64,000 bases of DNA from Brevundimonas sp. (GCF_030682035.1 NZ_JAUXQZ010000025.1:248001-312000), one strand, 5' to 3'. Positions 52,837 to 62,286 are shown, counted from the stretch's first letter. Notes: generated by a model from the letters alone, not told the origin. Numbers and translations: made by a program.

Positions 52837-53277
52837 ATGATAAGTGTTACGACCATCGGCTTTACAAAATCAAATGCGAGAAACTTCTTTGAACGCATTC
52901 GCAGCGCTGGAGTAAGAAAGGTCGTCGACGTTAGGCTCCATAATACTTCGCAACTCTCTGGATTCGCCAAATCTGACGATTTAAGTTATTTCTTGAAATC
53001 TATTCTTGACATCAATTATGTTCATACGCCTCTATTGGCCCCCGAAGATGAGATGTTGAAGGCCTACAAGCGTGATGGAGGTGACTGGCGCGCTTACGAA
53101 TTGAAATTCATGGACCTCATGGCTAAGCGAAAGATCGAAGATCGCCTGAAGCCGGGTATGTTCGATCACGCGTGCTTGTTGTGTTCGGAAGACACACCTC
53201 ATCATTGCCATCGTAGATTAGTCTGCGAATACCTTAATTCGAAGTGGGATCGGGTGCTTTCCGTCAAGCATCTCTAG
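52837..53277 (+). CDS. DUF488 family protein (second of pair)
   Basis: A 146-residue, shorter DUF488 protein: VTTIGFTKSNARNFFERIR, VVDVRLHNTSQLSGFAK and the motif CSEDTPHHCHRRLV. Only weakly similar to its neighbour, so the two are probably functionally distinct subunits. Codons are strongly AT-shifted. The cassette ends here: the next gene, 6 bases on, returns sharply to high GC. Confidence 0.8.
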   Translation: MISVTTIGFTKSNARNFFERIRSAGVRKVVDVRLHNTSQLSGFAKSDDLSYFLKSILDINYVHTPLLAPEDEMLKAYKRDGGDWRAYELKFMDLMAKRKIEDRLKPGMFDHACLLCSEDTPHHCHRRLVCEYLNSKWDRVLSVKHL

Positions 53278-53283
53278 CTGGTC

Positions 53284-53793
53284 ATGCCCACCCTCGTCCT
53301 CCTCGCCGGTCCGAACGGGGCCGGGAAGACCACCTTCATCAACGGCTTTCTGCGCCAGCGCGCGGCGACGTTCCAGTTCGTCAATCCCGACGAGGTGGCG
53401 CGCTCATTGACGGGATCGGGTCCGGCCCGCGATCTGGCCGCCGGGCGGCTGGTGCTGGAACGGCTGGATCAGCTGTTCACGCTGCGCGCCGACGTGGTGC
53501 TGGAAACCACCCTGGCCACCCGCTCGCACGCCGTGCGCATCCGCGACTGGAAGGCGGCCGGGTATCGGGTCGAGCTGATCTATCTGCGTCCGCCCTCGGC
53601 GGCGTTCTCGATCGCCCGCGTGGCGCGCCGCGTCGCACGCGGCGGGCATGGCATCCCGGAGGACACCTTGCGCCGCCGGTTCGGGCTCAGCCTCGACTAT
53701 CTGGAGACCGTCTACAAGCCGATCGTGGATCGCTGGCAGGTCTACGCCAGTAGCGACGAGGGCCTCGTTCTGCTAGAAGAATGGCCGTCATGA
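53284..53793 (+). CDS. Zeta-toxin-like P-loop kinase
   Basis: A 169-residue P-loop protein with Walker A GPNGAGKTT (9-17), the acidic FVNPDEVA segment after strand 2, and VARGGHGIPEDTLRRRF, a motif typical of zeta toxins that phosphorylate UDP-N-acetylglucosamine and block cell-wall synthesis. It is smaller than plasmid zeta toxins, like many chromosomal homologues. It overlaps the following small gene by 4 bases. No SD is evident, perhaps because the DUF488 cassette entered just upstream. Confidence 0.8.
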   Translation: MPTLVLLAGPNGAGKTTFINGFLRQRAATFQFVNPDEVARSLTGSGPARDLAAGRLVLERLDQLFTLRADVVLETTLATRSHAVRIRDWKAAGYRVELIYLRPPSAAFSIARVARRVARGGHGIPEDTLRRRFGLSLDYLETVYKPIVDRWQVYASSDEGLVLLEEWPS

Positions 53794-53972
53794 GCATCAA
53801 GTTCGATACCGAAACCATCCTGAAAGCCGGGCGCGCGGCCGCCCATACGGCCAAGCACGGCACGCGCGAGGAGCAGTCCGGCAAGTTCCTGCCGCCCCCC
53901 GGCTGGAAGGGTCACCTCGTCACCGCCGCCGACGCCGCGCCCACGAAGCCGCGCAAGGCGAAGGCGGCGTAA
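53790..53972 (+). CDS. Small partner of the zeta-like gene
   Basis: A 60-residue basic protein (SIKFDTETILKAGRAAAHTA, then a Pro/Lys-rich tail) starting at ATG 53790 in an ATGA overlap. Translational coupling to a zeta-like toxin suggests an antitoxin or accessory function, though classical epsilon antitoxins precede their toxin. No family is recognised. Confidence 0.6.
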   Translation: MSIKFDTETILKAGRAAAHTAKHGTREEQSGKFLPPPGWKGHLVTAADAAPTKPRKAKAA

Positions 53973-53984
53973 ACAGCGCCGCCC

Positions 53985-54200
53985 CTTGTCATCCCGGAAG
54001 CCGCGCAGCGGCTATCCGGGACGGGACGCACCCCTCCCCACCACCCCCCGCCCGGAAGGCGCGCTGCGCCTGTCCGGGCGACAGGTCGGGGCCGGACCGC
54101 GCGGCTCCCGGCTCAGCCCTGACGGGCTGTCCGGGAGGACATGCCGGGTGGACTCATCGTCCGGCTCTGCGCCGCTGCGCGGCGTGGCCGGGATGACAAG
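53985..54200. repeat. Long palindromic repeat, GTCATCCCGG family
   Basis: Exact 13-base ends, CTTGTCATCCCGG (53985-53997) and CCGGGATGACAAG (54188-54200), enclose about 190 bases of nested GC-rich short inverted repeats. It fills the gap between convergent genes. The 222-base size and nested form are like a MITE. Confidence 0.75.
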
Positions 54201-54206
54201 CAAGGA

Positions 54207-54869
54207 TCAGAGCTCCCCCGCCATCCCCCGCAGCGCCTCCTCGAACACCCCCGCCGGCTGCCCGCCGGAGATCAGCCACTTCCCCTCCACCACCACGGCG
54301 GGCACGCCGGTGATCCCGCGCGAGACCCACAGCGCCTCCACCGCCCGCACCTCGGCGGCATGGAGGTCGTCGGCCAGCACCTCGACCGCCGTGGCCCGGT
54401 CCAGCCCCGCCGCCGCCGCCGCGTCGGCCAGCACCCCGGCGTCCGTCATGACCTTGCCGTCGGTGAAATGGGCCGTGAACAGGGCGGCCTTCAGCGCCCT
54501 CTGTTCCGCCATCCCCAGCGTCCCGGCCCAGTGCAGCAGCCGGTGGGCGTCGAAGGTGTTCCAGATCCGGCTGTCCTCGCCCATCCGCATCTCGAACCCC
54601 GGCCACGCCTCCGCCGCCCGTTGCGTGATCATCGCCCGGTTGGCCGCCGACTGTTCGGGGGTCGAGCCGTATTTGCGGCCGATATGGTCGACGATGTTTT
54701 CGCCCTCAGCCGGCATCTGCGGGTTCAGTTCGAACGGCTGGAAATGGATCTCGGCCTCGATCCCCTCGCCCTTCAGCGTCGCCAGCGCCGTCTCCAGCCC
54801 CCCCAGCCCCACCACACACCAGGGGCAGACGATGTCGGAGACGAAGTCGATGTGCAGGGTGCGGGTCAT
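54207..54869 (-). CDS. DsbA-family / FrnE-like oxidoreductase
   Basis: A 220-residue thioredoxin-fold protein with the active-site CPWC in FVSDIVCPWCVVGLGGLE (Cys at about 15 and 18) and a cis-proline loop in GITGVPAVVVEGKWLISGGQ. No signal peptide, so it acts in the cytoplasm, as FrnE-like disulphide oxidoreductases or 2-hydroxychromene-2-carboxylate-isomerase relatives do. AAGGA precedes the start. A CCTTCTCCC-family hairpin is in its leader. Confidence 0.9.
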   Translation of the reverse strand: MTRTLHIDFVSDIVCPWCVVGLGGLETALATLKGEGIEAEIHFQPFELNPQMPAEGENIVDHIGRKYGSTPEQSAANRAMITQRAAEAWPGFEMRMGEDSRIWNTFDAHRLLHWAGTLGMAEQRALKAALFTAHFTDGKVMTDAGVLADAAAAAGLDRATAVEVLADDLHAAEVRAVEALWVSRGITGVPAVVVEGKWLISGGQPAGVFEEALRGMAGEL

Positions 54870-54899
54870 GGGGCGGGGTCCTTGTCCGCCCCATATGGT

Positions 54900-54922
54900 C
54901 CTTCTCCCCTTGCGGGAGAAGG
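54900..54922. repeat. CCTTCTCCC-family hairpin
   Basis: CCTTCTCCC-CTTGC-GGGAGAAGG in the upstream region of the FrnE-like gene. It belongs to the family seen at 29947 and 44824. Confidence 0.65.
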
Positions 54923-55075
54923 TGAGCGCGCTTCTCGTGTCGCGGCTCTCGCATTAAACTTCTTCATGCATCAGGCGCCGCACAAGTCGAACACTTCGGA
55001 CGGTGTTTTTCACGGCGGAGAGGCCTCCGGCGCCCACGGCTTCCCGGATCGTGAAACCCGCGGTACCGTCGCTCC

Positions 55076-55696
55076 ATGAAACAGCTGACCCCCGCCCTCG
55101 CCGCCGCCCTGGCCCTCGGCCTCGCCGCCTGCACCCCGCCCGCCGAGGCCCCCGCGGACGCACCCGCCGCGCCTGCCGTGGCGGACCCCGCAGCCCCTGC
55201 GACCCCGGCGCCGGCGACCGGCGCGGCCTATGCCCCGACCGAGGCGCTGCTGGCCTCGACCGGCGTGACCTTCCCCAATCCGGGCGGGCGCGGCACCGGG
55301 TTCGAGGTCGCCTTCGGTCGCCCGCAGGCCGAGGTGATCGAGACCCTGACCCAGTTCCGCGGCGCCGCCCCGACGGTGTCCCAGAACGCCGAATGCGGGG
55401 CCGGACCGCTGACCTTCGCGACCTGGGGCGACGGCTTGCAGCTGCTGTTCCAGGACGGCGCCCTCGCCGGCTGGGCCGCCGGGTCCGGAACGCCCCGCGG
55501 CTTCAGGACCATCAAGGGCATAGGCATCGGCTCAACCCTGGCCCAGTTGCGCGCCGCCCATCCGGGCGTCGAGGTGGCGACCAACAGCCTGGGGCCGGAG
55601 TTCGGCGCCGACGACGTCTATGGCCTGGCCTCAGGCACGGGTCCGGGCGCCACGGTGACCGACCTGTGGGCCGGCGTCAGCTGCAATTTCCGCTAG
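55076..55696 (+). CDS. Lipoprotein of unknown function
   Basis: A 206-residue lipoprotein: signal 1-18, lipobox LAAC with Cys19, an Ala/Pro-rich linker (20-50), then a compact domain with two cysteines ([11 protein letters not shown] and GVSCNFR). The domain pattern ([20 protein letters not shown], then [20 protein letters not shown]) resembles periplasmic domains found singly in alphaproteobacteria. The function is not known. Confidence 0.75.
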   Translation: MKQLTPALAAALALGLAACTPPAEAPADAPAAPAVADPAAPATPAPATGAAYAPTEALLASTGVTFPNPGGRGTGFEVAFGRPQAEVIETLTQFRGAAPTVSQNAECGAGPLTFATWGDGLQLLFQDGALAGWAAGSGTPRGFRTIKGIGIGSTLAQLRAAHPGVEVATNSLGPEFGADDVYGLASGTGPGATVTDLWAGVSCNFR

Positions 55697-55718
55697 GGGC
55701 GGGGCCAGGACCGGGGTG

Positions 55719-56336
55719 ATGACCGCGACCGATCCCCTGCTGTCCCCCGGCCCCGACCACGCCGCCTCCGAGGCCGCCCTGCGCGCCTGGGCCTCGGCCC
55801 GCGACCCGGCCGCCCGCACGGCCATCGAGACCGACCTGTGGCGCCGCTTCGGCCACACCCTGACGGTGGTGGTGGTCGACATGTGCGGCTTCTCGCGCCG
55901 CGCCCGCAACGACGGCCTGATCGGCGCCCTGTCGATGATCGCCACCCTGCGCGTGTCCATCGCCGAGGTCGCCGTCCGCCACGGCGGCCGGACCATCAAA
56001 TTCGAGGCCGACAACGCCTTCCTGACCTTCGACGAATCCGCCCCGGCCCTGACCGCCGCCCGCGACGCCCTCGCCTCGCTGCGCGCCGTGGCCGACCAGC
56101 CGATCAAGATTTCCGTCGGCATCGACCGCGGCCCGGTCCTGCTGCTGGACGGCACCGACCTCTATGGCGAGCCGGTCAACATCGCCAGCAAGCTGGGTGA
56201 GGATATGGCCCGGCGCGGCGAGATCCTGCTGACCCCCGCCGCCGCCGCCGATCTGCCGGACACCTGGGGTCTGCGTCCGATCTCGCTCAGCCTGTCGGGC
56301 GAGCCCTTCGCCGCCTTCACCGACCCGCCGAAATAG
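55719..56336 (+). CDS. Class III nucleotidyl-cyclase-domain protein
   Basis: A 205-residue cytosolic protein with one class III cyclase domain. The two metal aspartates are plausible: VVVDMCGFS and KFEADNAFLTF; the substrate loop reads YGEPVNIASKLGED, where the arginine usual in NxxxR is Lys. It could make cAMP or cGMP as a dimer or be a regulatory pseudo-cyclase. Start is ATG 55719 or GTG 55716; AGGA lies upstream. It converges on the phaA-type thiolase gene. Confidence 0.8.
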   Translation: MTATDPLLSPGPDHAASEAALRAWASARDPAARTAIETDLWRRFGHTLTVVVVDMCGFSRRARNDGLIGALSMIATLRVSIAEVAVRHGGRTIKFEADNAFLTFDESAPALTAARDALASLRAVADQPIKISVGIDRGPVLLLDGTDLYGEPVNIASKLGEDMARRGEILLTPAAAADLPDTWGLRPISLSLSGEPFAAFTDPPK

Positions 56337-56342
56337 GAGGGA

Positions 56343-57521
56343 TCAGACCCGCTCCACACACATGGCCACGCCCATGCCGCCGCCGATGCACAGGGTGGCC
56401 AGGCCCCGCTTCGCATCCCGCCGCTTCATCTCATAGAGCAGCGTCGTCAGGATGCGGGCGCCCGAGGCCCCGATCGGATGGCCGATGGCGATGGCCCCGC
56501 CGTTGACATTGACCTTGTCCGGATCGAGCCCAAGCTCTCTGAGCACGCACAGGCTCTGGGCCGCGAAGGCCTCGTTGGACTCGACCAGATCGAGGTCGGC
56601 GACGGACCAGCCGGCCTTCTCCAGCGCCTTCCGCGACGCCGGGATCGGCCCGGTGCCCATGACCGCCGGATCGACCCCCGCCGTCGCCGAGGAGACGATC
56701 CGCGCCAACGGGGTGAGCCCCCGGACCCTGGCGTCATCCGCGCTCATCAGCACCAGCGCCGCCGCCCCGTCATTGAGGCCCGAGGCGTTGGCCGCCGTGA
56801 CGCTGCCCTCCTTCGTAAAGGCCGGCCGCAGCCCCTGCATGGCCTCCAGGGTGGCGCCGTGGCGGATGAACTCATCCCTGTCGACGACCGTATCGCCCTT
56901 CCGGCCCTTGATGGTCACCGGCACGATCTCGTCATCGAACCGCCCCGCCTTCTGCGCCGCCTCGGCCTTGTTCTGGCTGGCCACGGCGAAGGCGTCCTGA
57001 TCAGCCCGGCTGATGCCGAAGGCGTCCGCCACATTCTCGGCCGTCTGGCCCATGTGATAGCCGTTGAAGGCGTCCCAGAGGCCGTCCTTGATCATGGTGT
57101 CGATCAGGCTGAGGTCGCCCATCTTCTGGCCGGTTCGCAGGGCCTGGGCATGCGGAGCCTGGCTCATGCTCTCCTGCCCGCCGGCCACGACGATGCGGGC
57201 GTCGCCGAGGGCGATCTGCTGCGCCCCGAGGGCCACCGCCCGGAGGCCTGAGCCGCAGATCTGGTTCAGGCTCCAGGCCGCGGCTTCCTTGGGAATACCC
57301 GCCCCCATCGCCGCCTGCCGCGCCGGGCCCTGCCCCGCCGCCGCCTGCAGCACATGGCCCAGGATCACCTCATCCACCTCCTCCGGCTTCACTCCCGCCC
57401 GCTCCAGCGCCGCCCGGATCGCCAGCTCGCCCAGCTTGGACGCGGGCAGGCTGGACAGGCCGCCGAGGAAGGACCCGACAGGCGTGCGGGCGGCGGAGAC
57501 GATGACGACTTCAATGGACAT
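56343..57521 (-). CDS. phaA: Acetyl-CoA acetyltransferase
   Basis: A 392-residue thiolase condensing two acetyl-CoA to acetoacetyl-CoA. The nucleophile Cys is in [18 protein letters not shown], the His in [19 protein letters not shown] and the acid/base Cys in [18 protein letters not shown]. It is biosynthetic-type in length. The nearby phaR suggests a role in polyhydroxybutyrate, but phaB and phaC are not in the window, so atoB is an equally fair label. Confidence 0.93.
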   Translation of the reverse strand: MSIEVVIVSAARTPVGSFLGGLSSLPASKLGELAIRAALERAGVKPEEVDEVILGHVLQAAAGQGPARQAAMGAGIPKEAAAWSLNQICGSGLRAVALGAQQIALGDARIVVAGGQESMSQAPHAQALRTGQKMGDLSLIDTMIKDGLWDAFNGYHMGQTAENVADAFGISRADQDAFAVASQNKAEAAQKAGRFDDEIVPVTIKGRKGDTVVDRDEFIRHGATLEAMQGLRPAFTKEGSVTAANASGLNDGAAALVLMSADDARVRGLTPLARIVSSATAGVDPAVMGTGPIPASRKALEKAGWSVADLDLVESNEAFAAQSLCVLRELGLDPDKVNVNGGAIAIGHPIGASGARILTTLLYEMKRRDAKRGLATLCIGGGMGVAMCVERV

Positions 57522-57740
57522 GCAGGACCCCTGGGACCGGCCGCGGGCGAGGGAGCGCCCGGGCCATGGAAAACGAAACCTCTACGCCCTTCCCGGGCAT
57601 TAGGCCGCGCGAAACCAATCGTGCCGTTTCTGCCGCATCCCGCAGCCTTCGTCACGCATGACGACCCCGTTCAGCCAATGGTCACCTGCCCACGCTTACA
57701 TTGGCGGGAACAAACAGAGCGAGAAAGGCTTGATGGGGCC

Positions 57741-58454
57741 ATGCTCAAGAGACTGAAAAATGTATTCGTGCAGGTCTGCGTCCCCGACGAACTGGACATG
57801 GCCGAGCACTACCGGACCCCGGCGGAGAAGACCGCCGACCTGATCGTGCACGTGGTCGGCCTGACCCTGGCCGCCGTGGGCGGCATCGTCCTGGCCGTGC
57901 TGGCGGCGATCTATTCCGGCATCGGCGCCGTGGTGGCCACCGCCGCCTACGCCCTGTGTCTGATCGCCATGCTGGCGGTCTCGACCGTCTACAACCAGAC
58001 CCGCCCCTGCGCCGCCCGGCCCATCCTGCGCCGCATGGACGAGGCGGCCATCTTCCTGATGATCGCGGGCAGCTACACGCCCTTCACCACCCAGAGATTT
58101 GAGGGCGCCTGGGCGATCGGTTTCACCGTGCTGGTCTGGGTGGTGGCCTTGGCTGGCGTGTTCACCAAGCTGGTGGCGCCACGGATTTCCGACGCCTTCT
58201 GGGCCGCCATCTATGCGTTGTTCGGCTGGCTGGCGTTGATCGCCCTCAAGCCGTTGGTCGACACCGTCCACCCGATCGCCTTGGCCCTGCTGGTGCTGGG
58301 CGGACTGATCTATACCGCCGGAGTCTTCGTCTTCATCAGCCCCAGGGTGAAGTTCCGCCGCGCCATCTGGCATGGGTTCGTCGTCACCGGCGCTACCGTA
58401 CACTGGGCCGCCGTGCTGGTGGGCGTGGTTCTGGCCCCAGCGACGCTCGGCTGA
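57741..58454 (+). CDS. Haemolysin III family membrane protein
   Basis: A 237-residue protein with seven predicted membrane helices, of the PAQR/haemolysin III family. Diagnostic residues: EHYRTPAEKTADLIVHVVGL at the start, DEAAIFLMIAGSYTPF in the centre and WHGFVVTGATVHWAAV at the C-terminus, with the conserved metal-site His, Asp and His. The bacterial role is poorly defined; membrane lipid or stress functions are suggested. The start is chosen at ATG 57741; the SD is weak. Confidence 0.9.
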   Translation: MLKRLKNVFVQVCVPDELDMAEHYRTPAEKTADLIVHVVGLTLAAVGGIVLAVLAAIYSGIGAVVATAAYALCLIAMLAVSTVYNQTRPCAARPILRRMDEAAIFLMIAGSYTPFTTQRFEGAWAIGFTVLVWVVALAGVFTKLVAPRISDAFWAAIYALFGWLALIALKPLVDTVHPIALALLVLGGLIYTAGVFVFISPRVKFRRAIWHGFVVTGATVHWAAVLVGVVLAPATLG

Positions 58455-58513
58455 TTTGCATGCGGCTTCGCGCTGCGGGATAGTGCGGCAGTGCAACAGG
58501 TCAGGGGTTTGGC

Positions 58514-59125
58514 GTGGCGGACAAGAAGGCCGGAGCGGGTGAAACCGTCGTCATCAAAAAATACGCCAACCGGCGGCTCTACAACACGGCCACCAGCGCC
58601 TACGTCACGCTCGAGGACCTGGCCAAAATGGTCCGCGAAGGCACCGATTTCGTGGTCTTCGACGCCAAGACCAATGACGATCTGACGCGCCAGATCCTGA
58701 CCCAGATCATTTTCGAGGAAGAAAGCCGCGGCGAGGCCCTGCTGCCGGTCCAGTTCCTGCGCCAGCTGATCGGTTTCTACGGCGGTCAGATGCAGGGGGT
58801 GCTGCCCAGCTATCTGGAGATGTCGCTCGACAGCTTCAGCCGCCAGCAGGACCAGATGCGCGGCCAGTTCTCCAAGGCCTTCGGCGCGGCGCCCGGCGCC
58901 GGCATCCTCGACGAGGCCGTCAAGCGCAACATGGCCCTGTTCACCGATGCGATGAAGATGTGGCCAAGCTTCGGCGCCCTGACTCCCGGGAGCCAGGCTC
59001 CCGGCGCGGCCCCCGGGTCCAGGCCAACGCCCACCGCCGACCCGCTGGCCGAGATGCGCCGCCAGATGGACGAGATGCGCAGCCAGCTCGACAAGCTGTC
59101 CCAGTCCCCGGGCAAGGGCGGCTGA
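58514..59125 (+). CDS. phaR: Polyhydroxyalkanoate synthesis repressor
   Basis: A 203-residue regulator with the N-terminal PHB/DNA-binding domain VIKKYANRRLYNTATSAYVT and the PHB-accumulation regulatory domain (about 60-130; LTQIIFEEESRGEALLPVQF), then a variable Pro/Gly linker and a C-terminal coiled coil (MRRQMDEMRSQLDKL). In other bacteria PhaR represses phasin genes and itself until PHB granules titrate it. It uses a GTG start and is divergent from phaA, with haemolysin III in between. Confidence 0.93.
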   Translation: MADKKAGAGETVVIKKYANRRLYNTATSAYVTLEDLAKMVREGTDFVVFDAKTNDDLTRQILTQIIFEEESRGEALLPVQFLRQLIGFYGGQMQGVLPSYLEMSLDSFSRQQDQMRGQFSKAFGAAPGAGILDEAVKRNMALFTDAMKMWPSFGALTPGSQAPGAAPGSRPTPTADPLAEMRRQMDEMRSQLDKLSQSPGKGG

Positions 59126-59126
59126 C

Positions 59127-59477
59127 ATGACCGACGAGGTTCGCCCCGTCGGTCCTGCCCAACGCCGCGAAGACCGCCGCGCGGATGACCGGCGCGCCGC
59201 CGAACGCCGGGCCGCCTCTGCGTCGCGCGCCCTTGTCCCGGTGGACTTTCCGGCCGAGCCTGCCGAGCCCCCGGCAAGACCTGCCCCGACCCCGGCCGCC
59301 GACCCCGGCGCGGCCATCTTCGCCGCCCAGCTTATGGGCCAAACGGGCCAGCGTCGCGGCCTTAAGGGTGGCCCTCCCGTCTTGGATGCGGCCCGGTCGG
59401 CCTATCTCGGAACCAAGCATTCCGGCGCCGCCGAACGCCGCCCGCAGCCGGGCAAGGCGAAAGACACCGACGTCTGA
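59127..59477 (+). CDS. Small hypothetical protein downstream of phaR
   Basis: A 116-residue soluble protein, Arg- and Ala-rich at the N-terminus, with a better ordered middle (AAIFAAQLMGQTGQRRGLKG) and a flexible C-terminus. It begins one base after the phaR stop, so it is probably part of the same transcript. Comparable short proteins follow phaR in Caulobacterales. The function is unknown. Confidence 0.7.
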   Translation: MTDEVRPVGPAQRREDRRADDRRAAERRAASASRALVPVDFPAEPAEPPARPAPTPAADPGAAIFAAQLMGQTGQRRGLKGGPPVLDAARSAYLGTKHSGAAERRPQPGKAKDTDV

Positions 59478-59536
59478 GGCCGCGGCACGGTCCTTGCTGA
59501 ACGACAGGGCTTCAAGCCTCGTTCGGGACCGCCGCC

Positions 59537-59605
59537 ATGCTGACCATCCTCGCCCGCACCATCGACATCACGGTCGTGGCGCTGATCTTCGTGGCGTTTT
59601 CCTGA
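59537..59605 (+). CDS. Possible 22-residue membrane peptide
   Basis: A tiny ORF encoding a mostly hydrophobic helix (ILARTIDITVVALIFVAF) with GGGA about 9 bases upstream of the ATG. It lies in an otherwise empty 160-base gap. Its size and hydrophobicity fit a small membrane peptide, but chance cannot be excluded. Confidence 0.3.
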   Translation: MLTILARTIDITVVALIFVAFS

Positions 59606-59633
59606 TTTTCAAAGACCGGAGCTCTTGAGCATC

Positions 59634-59773
59634 TCCCTCCCCTTCATGGGGAGGGTGGTCGCGAAGCGACCGGGTGGGGAAGGACGAAGCCGGGCGCCTT
59701 CGCGCTATCGCGCGCCGCTGGGTTCCGGGTCTCCGAGCCGCTGCGCGCCTCTCCGCCCGGAATGACGATAGCA
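59634..59773. repeat. Tandem copies of both repeat families
   Basis: A CTCCCC-TTCAT-GGGGAG copy (59634-59680) is followed by a half-copy of the GTCATTCCGG element (59721-59773), matching the right end of the 5405-5542 element: GGTTCCGGGTCTCCG then CCCGGAATGACGATAGC. The left half is missing. Confidence 0.75.
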
Positions 59774-59824
59774 GGGAGGGGTGATCCGCCTTGACCCCTC
59801 ACCCGCCGCTTCGGATCATGGCGC

Positions 59825-60370
59825 ATGCCCAGACCCGTTGTGCTCACACCCTGGACCCCGGACGGGGCCGTCCGGGCCGGGGCGCTGATCGCGGCGCTAC
59901 AGGCGGCCGCGCCCGGGGCCTGCGTCGCCGTGCATCATGTCGGCTCGACCGCCGTGCCCGGCTTGATGGCCAAGCCGGTCATCGATCTGCTCGGCGAGAC
60001 CGGCGATCTGGCGCGGATCGAGGCGGCGCGGCCGGCGCTGGAAGGTTTGGGGCTGGAGGGGCTGGGCCGGCGTCGGCGCGGCGAGAACGGCGTGGCCGGG
60101 CGGCGCTATTTCACCCGGGACGATCCGGAGACGGGGGCGCCCGGCGTCCATCTGCACGTCTACGCGGCGGGGGACCCGGCCCTCGCCTGGCGCCTGGCCT
60201 TCCGCGACCGGCTCAGGGCCGACCCCGCCACGGGCGCCGCATATGCGCGCGAGAAGCTGCGCTGCGCGGCCCTGCATCCGGACGACAGCGGGGCCTATGC
60301 GGCCTGCAAGAAGGCGTGGACGGACGGGGTGGCGGCGGAGGCGGTGCGGGGGTGGGGTGGCGGGGGGTGA
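59825..60370 (+). CDS. GrpB family (UPF0157) protein
   Basis: A 181-residue nucleotidyltransferase-fold protein. HHVGSTAVPGLMAKPVIDLL is the GrpB signature with its acidic metal-binding residue; VHLHVYAAGDP follows in the centre. The family's biochemical role is not settled; some members are linked to CoA or nucleotide chemistry. Composition is typical of the chromosome. Confidence 0.88.
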   Translation: MPRPVVLTPWTPDGAVRAGALIAALQAAAPGACVAVHHVGSTAVPGLMAKPVIDLLGETGDLARIEAARPALEGLGLEGLGRRRRGENGVAGRRYFTRDDPETGAPGVHLHVYAAGDPALAWRLAFRDRLRADPATGAAYAREKLRCAALHPDDSGAYAACKKAWTDGVAAEAVRGWGGGG

Positions 60371-60688
60371 CGAGCGCCGTCAACGAGCGGATCGCCCGTT
60401 CATGCATGCTGCGGGCCGGAGAGGCGGATTATGCCCGCCGTTTTTCGACGTGATGAGGAGCAGGTGGCGGGCTACAGTCGCCGAATGATTGGACTTTGCC
60501 ATCATCGACGATGAAGGTTCCATTCATTTTCTTCGCCAAACGTTTAGCGGTCTCAATGAGGTTCCTGATCTCCTCGTCACGGTCGACGTGATGATGATTC
60601 ACAGGCCTGCTCCTGATTCGCGATTGAGCATGTTAAGTTAGCACGTTCAGATTCGCTTCGCATCATCGTTGGAAAAGAGCGCACAGGA
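60371..60688. other. Gap upstream of the antiphage deaminase gene
   Basis: A 318-base AT-richer region between grpB and the dCTP-deaminase-like gene. It contains one small divergent ORF (60429-60602) and about 86 bases of possible promoter and leader before the deaminase start. In the known AvcID systems an inhibitory RNA (AvcI) is encoded just upstream of avcD, so this is where to look for it. No obvious hairpin with T-run was found. Confidence 0.4.
60429..60602 (-). CDS. Small divergent protein, 57 aa
   Basis: A GTG-initiated ORF preceded by AGGAG at a 7-base spacing. The protein is charged and helical in the first half (DRDEEIRNLIETAKRLAKKM), then NGTFIVDDGKVQSFG, and a short Pro-rich tail. 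It is AT-richer than the genome and lies back-to-back with the deaminase gene, suggesting it belongs to the same accessory unit, perhaps as an antitoxin or regulator. No family is recognised. Confidence 0.55.
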   Translation of the reverse strand: MNHHHVDRDEEIRNLIETAKRLAKKMNGTFIVDDGKVQSFGDCSPPPAPHHVEKRRA

Positions 60689-62286
60689 ATGTCAGGCGAA
60701 ACGTTTCGAGACTCGCCGGAGCTCGTCTTCGGTATTGCCGGTGCCATAGGCATTGATGTTGACGAGATTGTCGCGAGCCTGAACTCGGCACTTAGCGGTG
60801 TTGGGTATTCATCAGAAGCGATCAAGCTGACTGATGAAATTGCTGCGTACAGCCCCACGACGGTTGCACCAACCAGCGCCGACTACGATGCCAAAATGAA
60901 CTACAAAATGGATGTCGGAAACGAGTTGTGCGCCCGGTTCAAGGACAAAGCCACGCTTGCCCGAATTGGCGTTCGCGCTATCCGGAACCGCCGTCGTTCT
61001 CGGACCGGAAATTTCGAGTTGGCGCTAAGCGCGACGGCATTCGTAGTTCGCCAGCTTAAGCGACCTGACGAAGTAGACCTTTTTCGCCGCGTTTATGGTC
61101 CCCGCTTCTTTTTGATCTCTGCGTATGGTGGCGAAGCCGCTCGCAGAGACCGCCTTGAACGGCAGCTCAAGCGGAGCGTCTCAACGAGAAAGTCGGCCGC
61201 TGATATTGCGTGCATCGCGGAGCGGCTGATGGAACGCGACTCCGTAGAGACCCGCGAGCCGTTTGGACAAAACCTCCAGGAGACGTTTCCGATGGCAGAT
61301 GTGTTCATCGATGGCGTCAACAAGGTCGAGATGGATCGGACGCTCACTCGTTTTACGGAAGCGCTTTTTGGAAAGACCGATATCTCTCCGTCGAAAGCTG
61401 AGTACGGAATGTATGCCGCAAAGTCTGCAGGACTTCGTTCAGCCGACCTATCCCGTCAAGTCGGTGCGGCCATCTTCTCTGATGATGGCGAGTTGATCAC
61501 TCAGGGCTGCAACGAGGCACCCAAGGCGTTCGGAGGTACTTATTGGGACCTCGAAGAACCCGACCATCGCGATGTGAAACTCGGCTATGATCCGAACGAA
61601 ATCTACAAGAAGGAAATCGTGCGTGATCTCATCGAACGGTTCATCGATGACGGGCTTCTGTCAGAGAAGGCAACTGACCTCGGGGGACCTGCAGACATCG
61701 TTGACGCCATAACTGCCAAGGCCAAGGCTCCCGGTTCAAAGGATGGTGCCCTGGTCGGTGCCGCGATCCTCGATCTAACGGAGTATGGCCGGATCGTTCA
61801 CGCCGAGATGTGCGCGATATGTGACGCGGCCAGGCTAGGGCGGAGCATAAAAGGGGCGACTCTGTTCTGCACCGTGTTTCCCTGCCACAATTGCACTAAG
61901 CATGTCTTGGCGAGCGGGATAAAGAAGGTCGTCTACATAGAACCGTACCCGAAGAGCAAAGCCAAAGAACTCCACGAGAACGAGATTGAAATAGAGGCGG
62001 AAATCGCGGGCCGAGTCTCCTATGTGCCGTTCCTTGGAATATCGCCTCAAAGATACAGAGACATCTTCCAGAAGAAAAAACGTAAGGGCCCGGACGGTAA
62101 AGCTAACGCGTGGTACGAGGGCCGCCCTCAACCACTAATCAACGCAGCAGCACCATCCTACTTCGACGTAGAGGCTCTCGCGATCAGCAACACCCTTCTG
62201 GGCACTCTGCAGGACACGCAGGCTGATCCCGCGGGAGACGTGGAGCCCGATATGGTCGAGCATCCCGCGGCGGGAGGCACCCCAGC

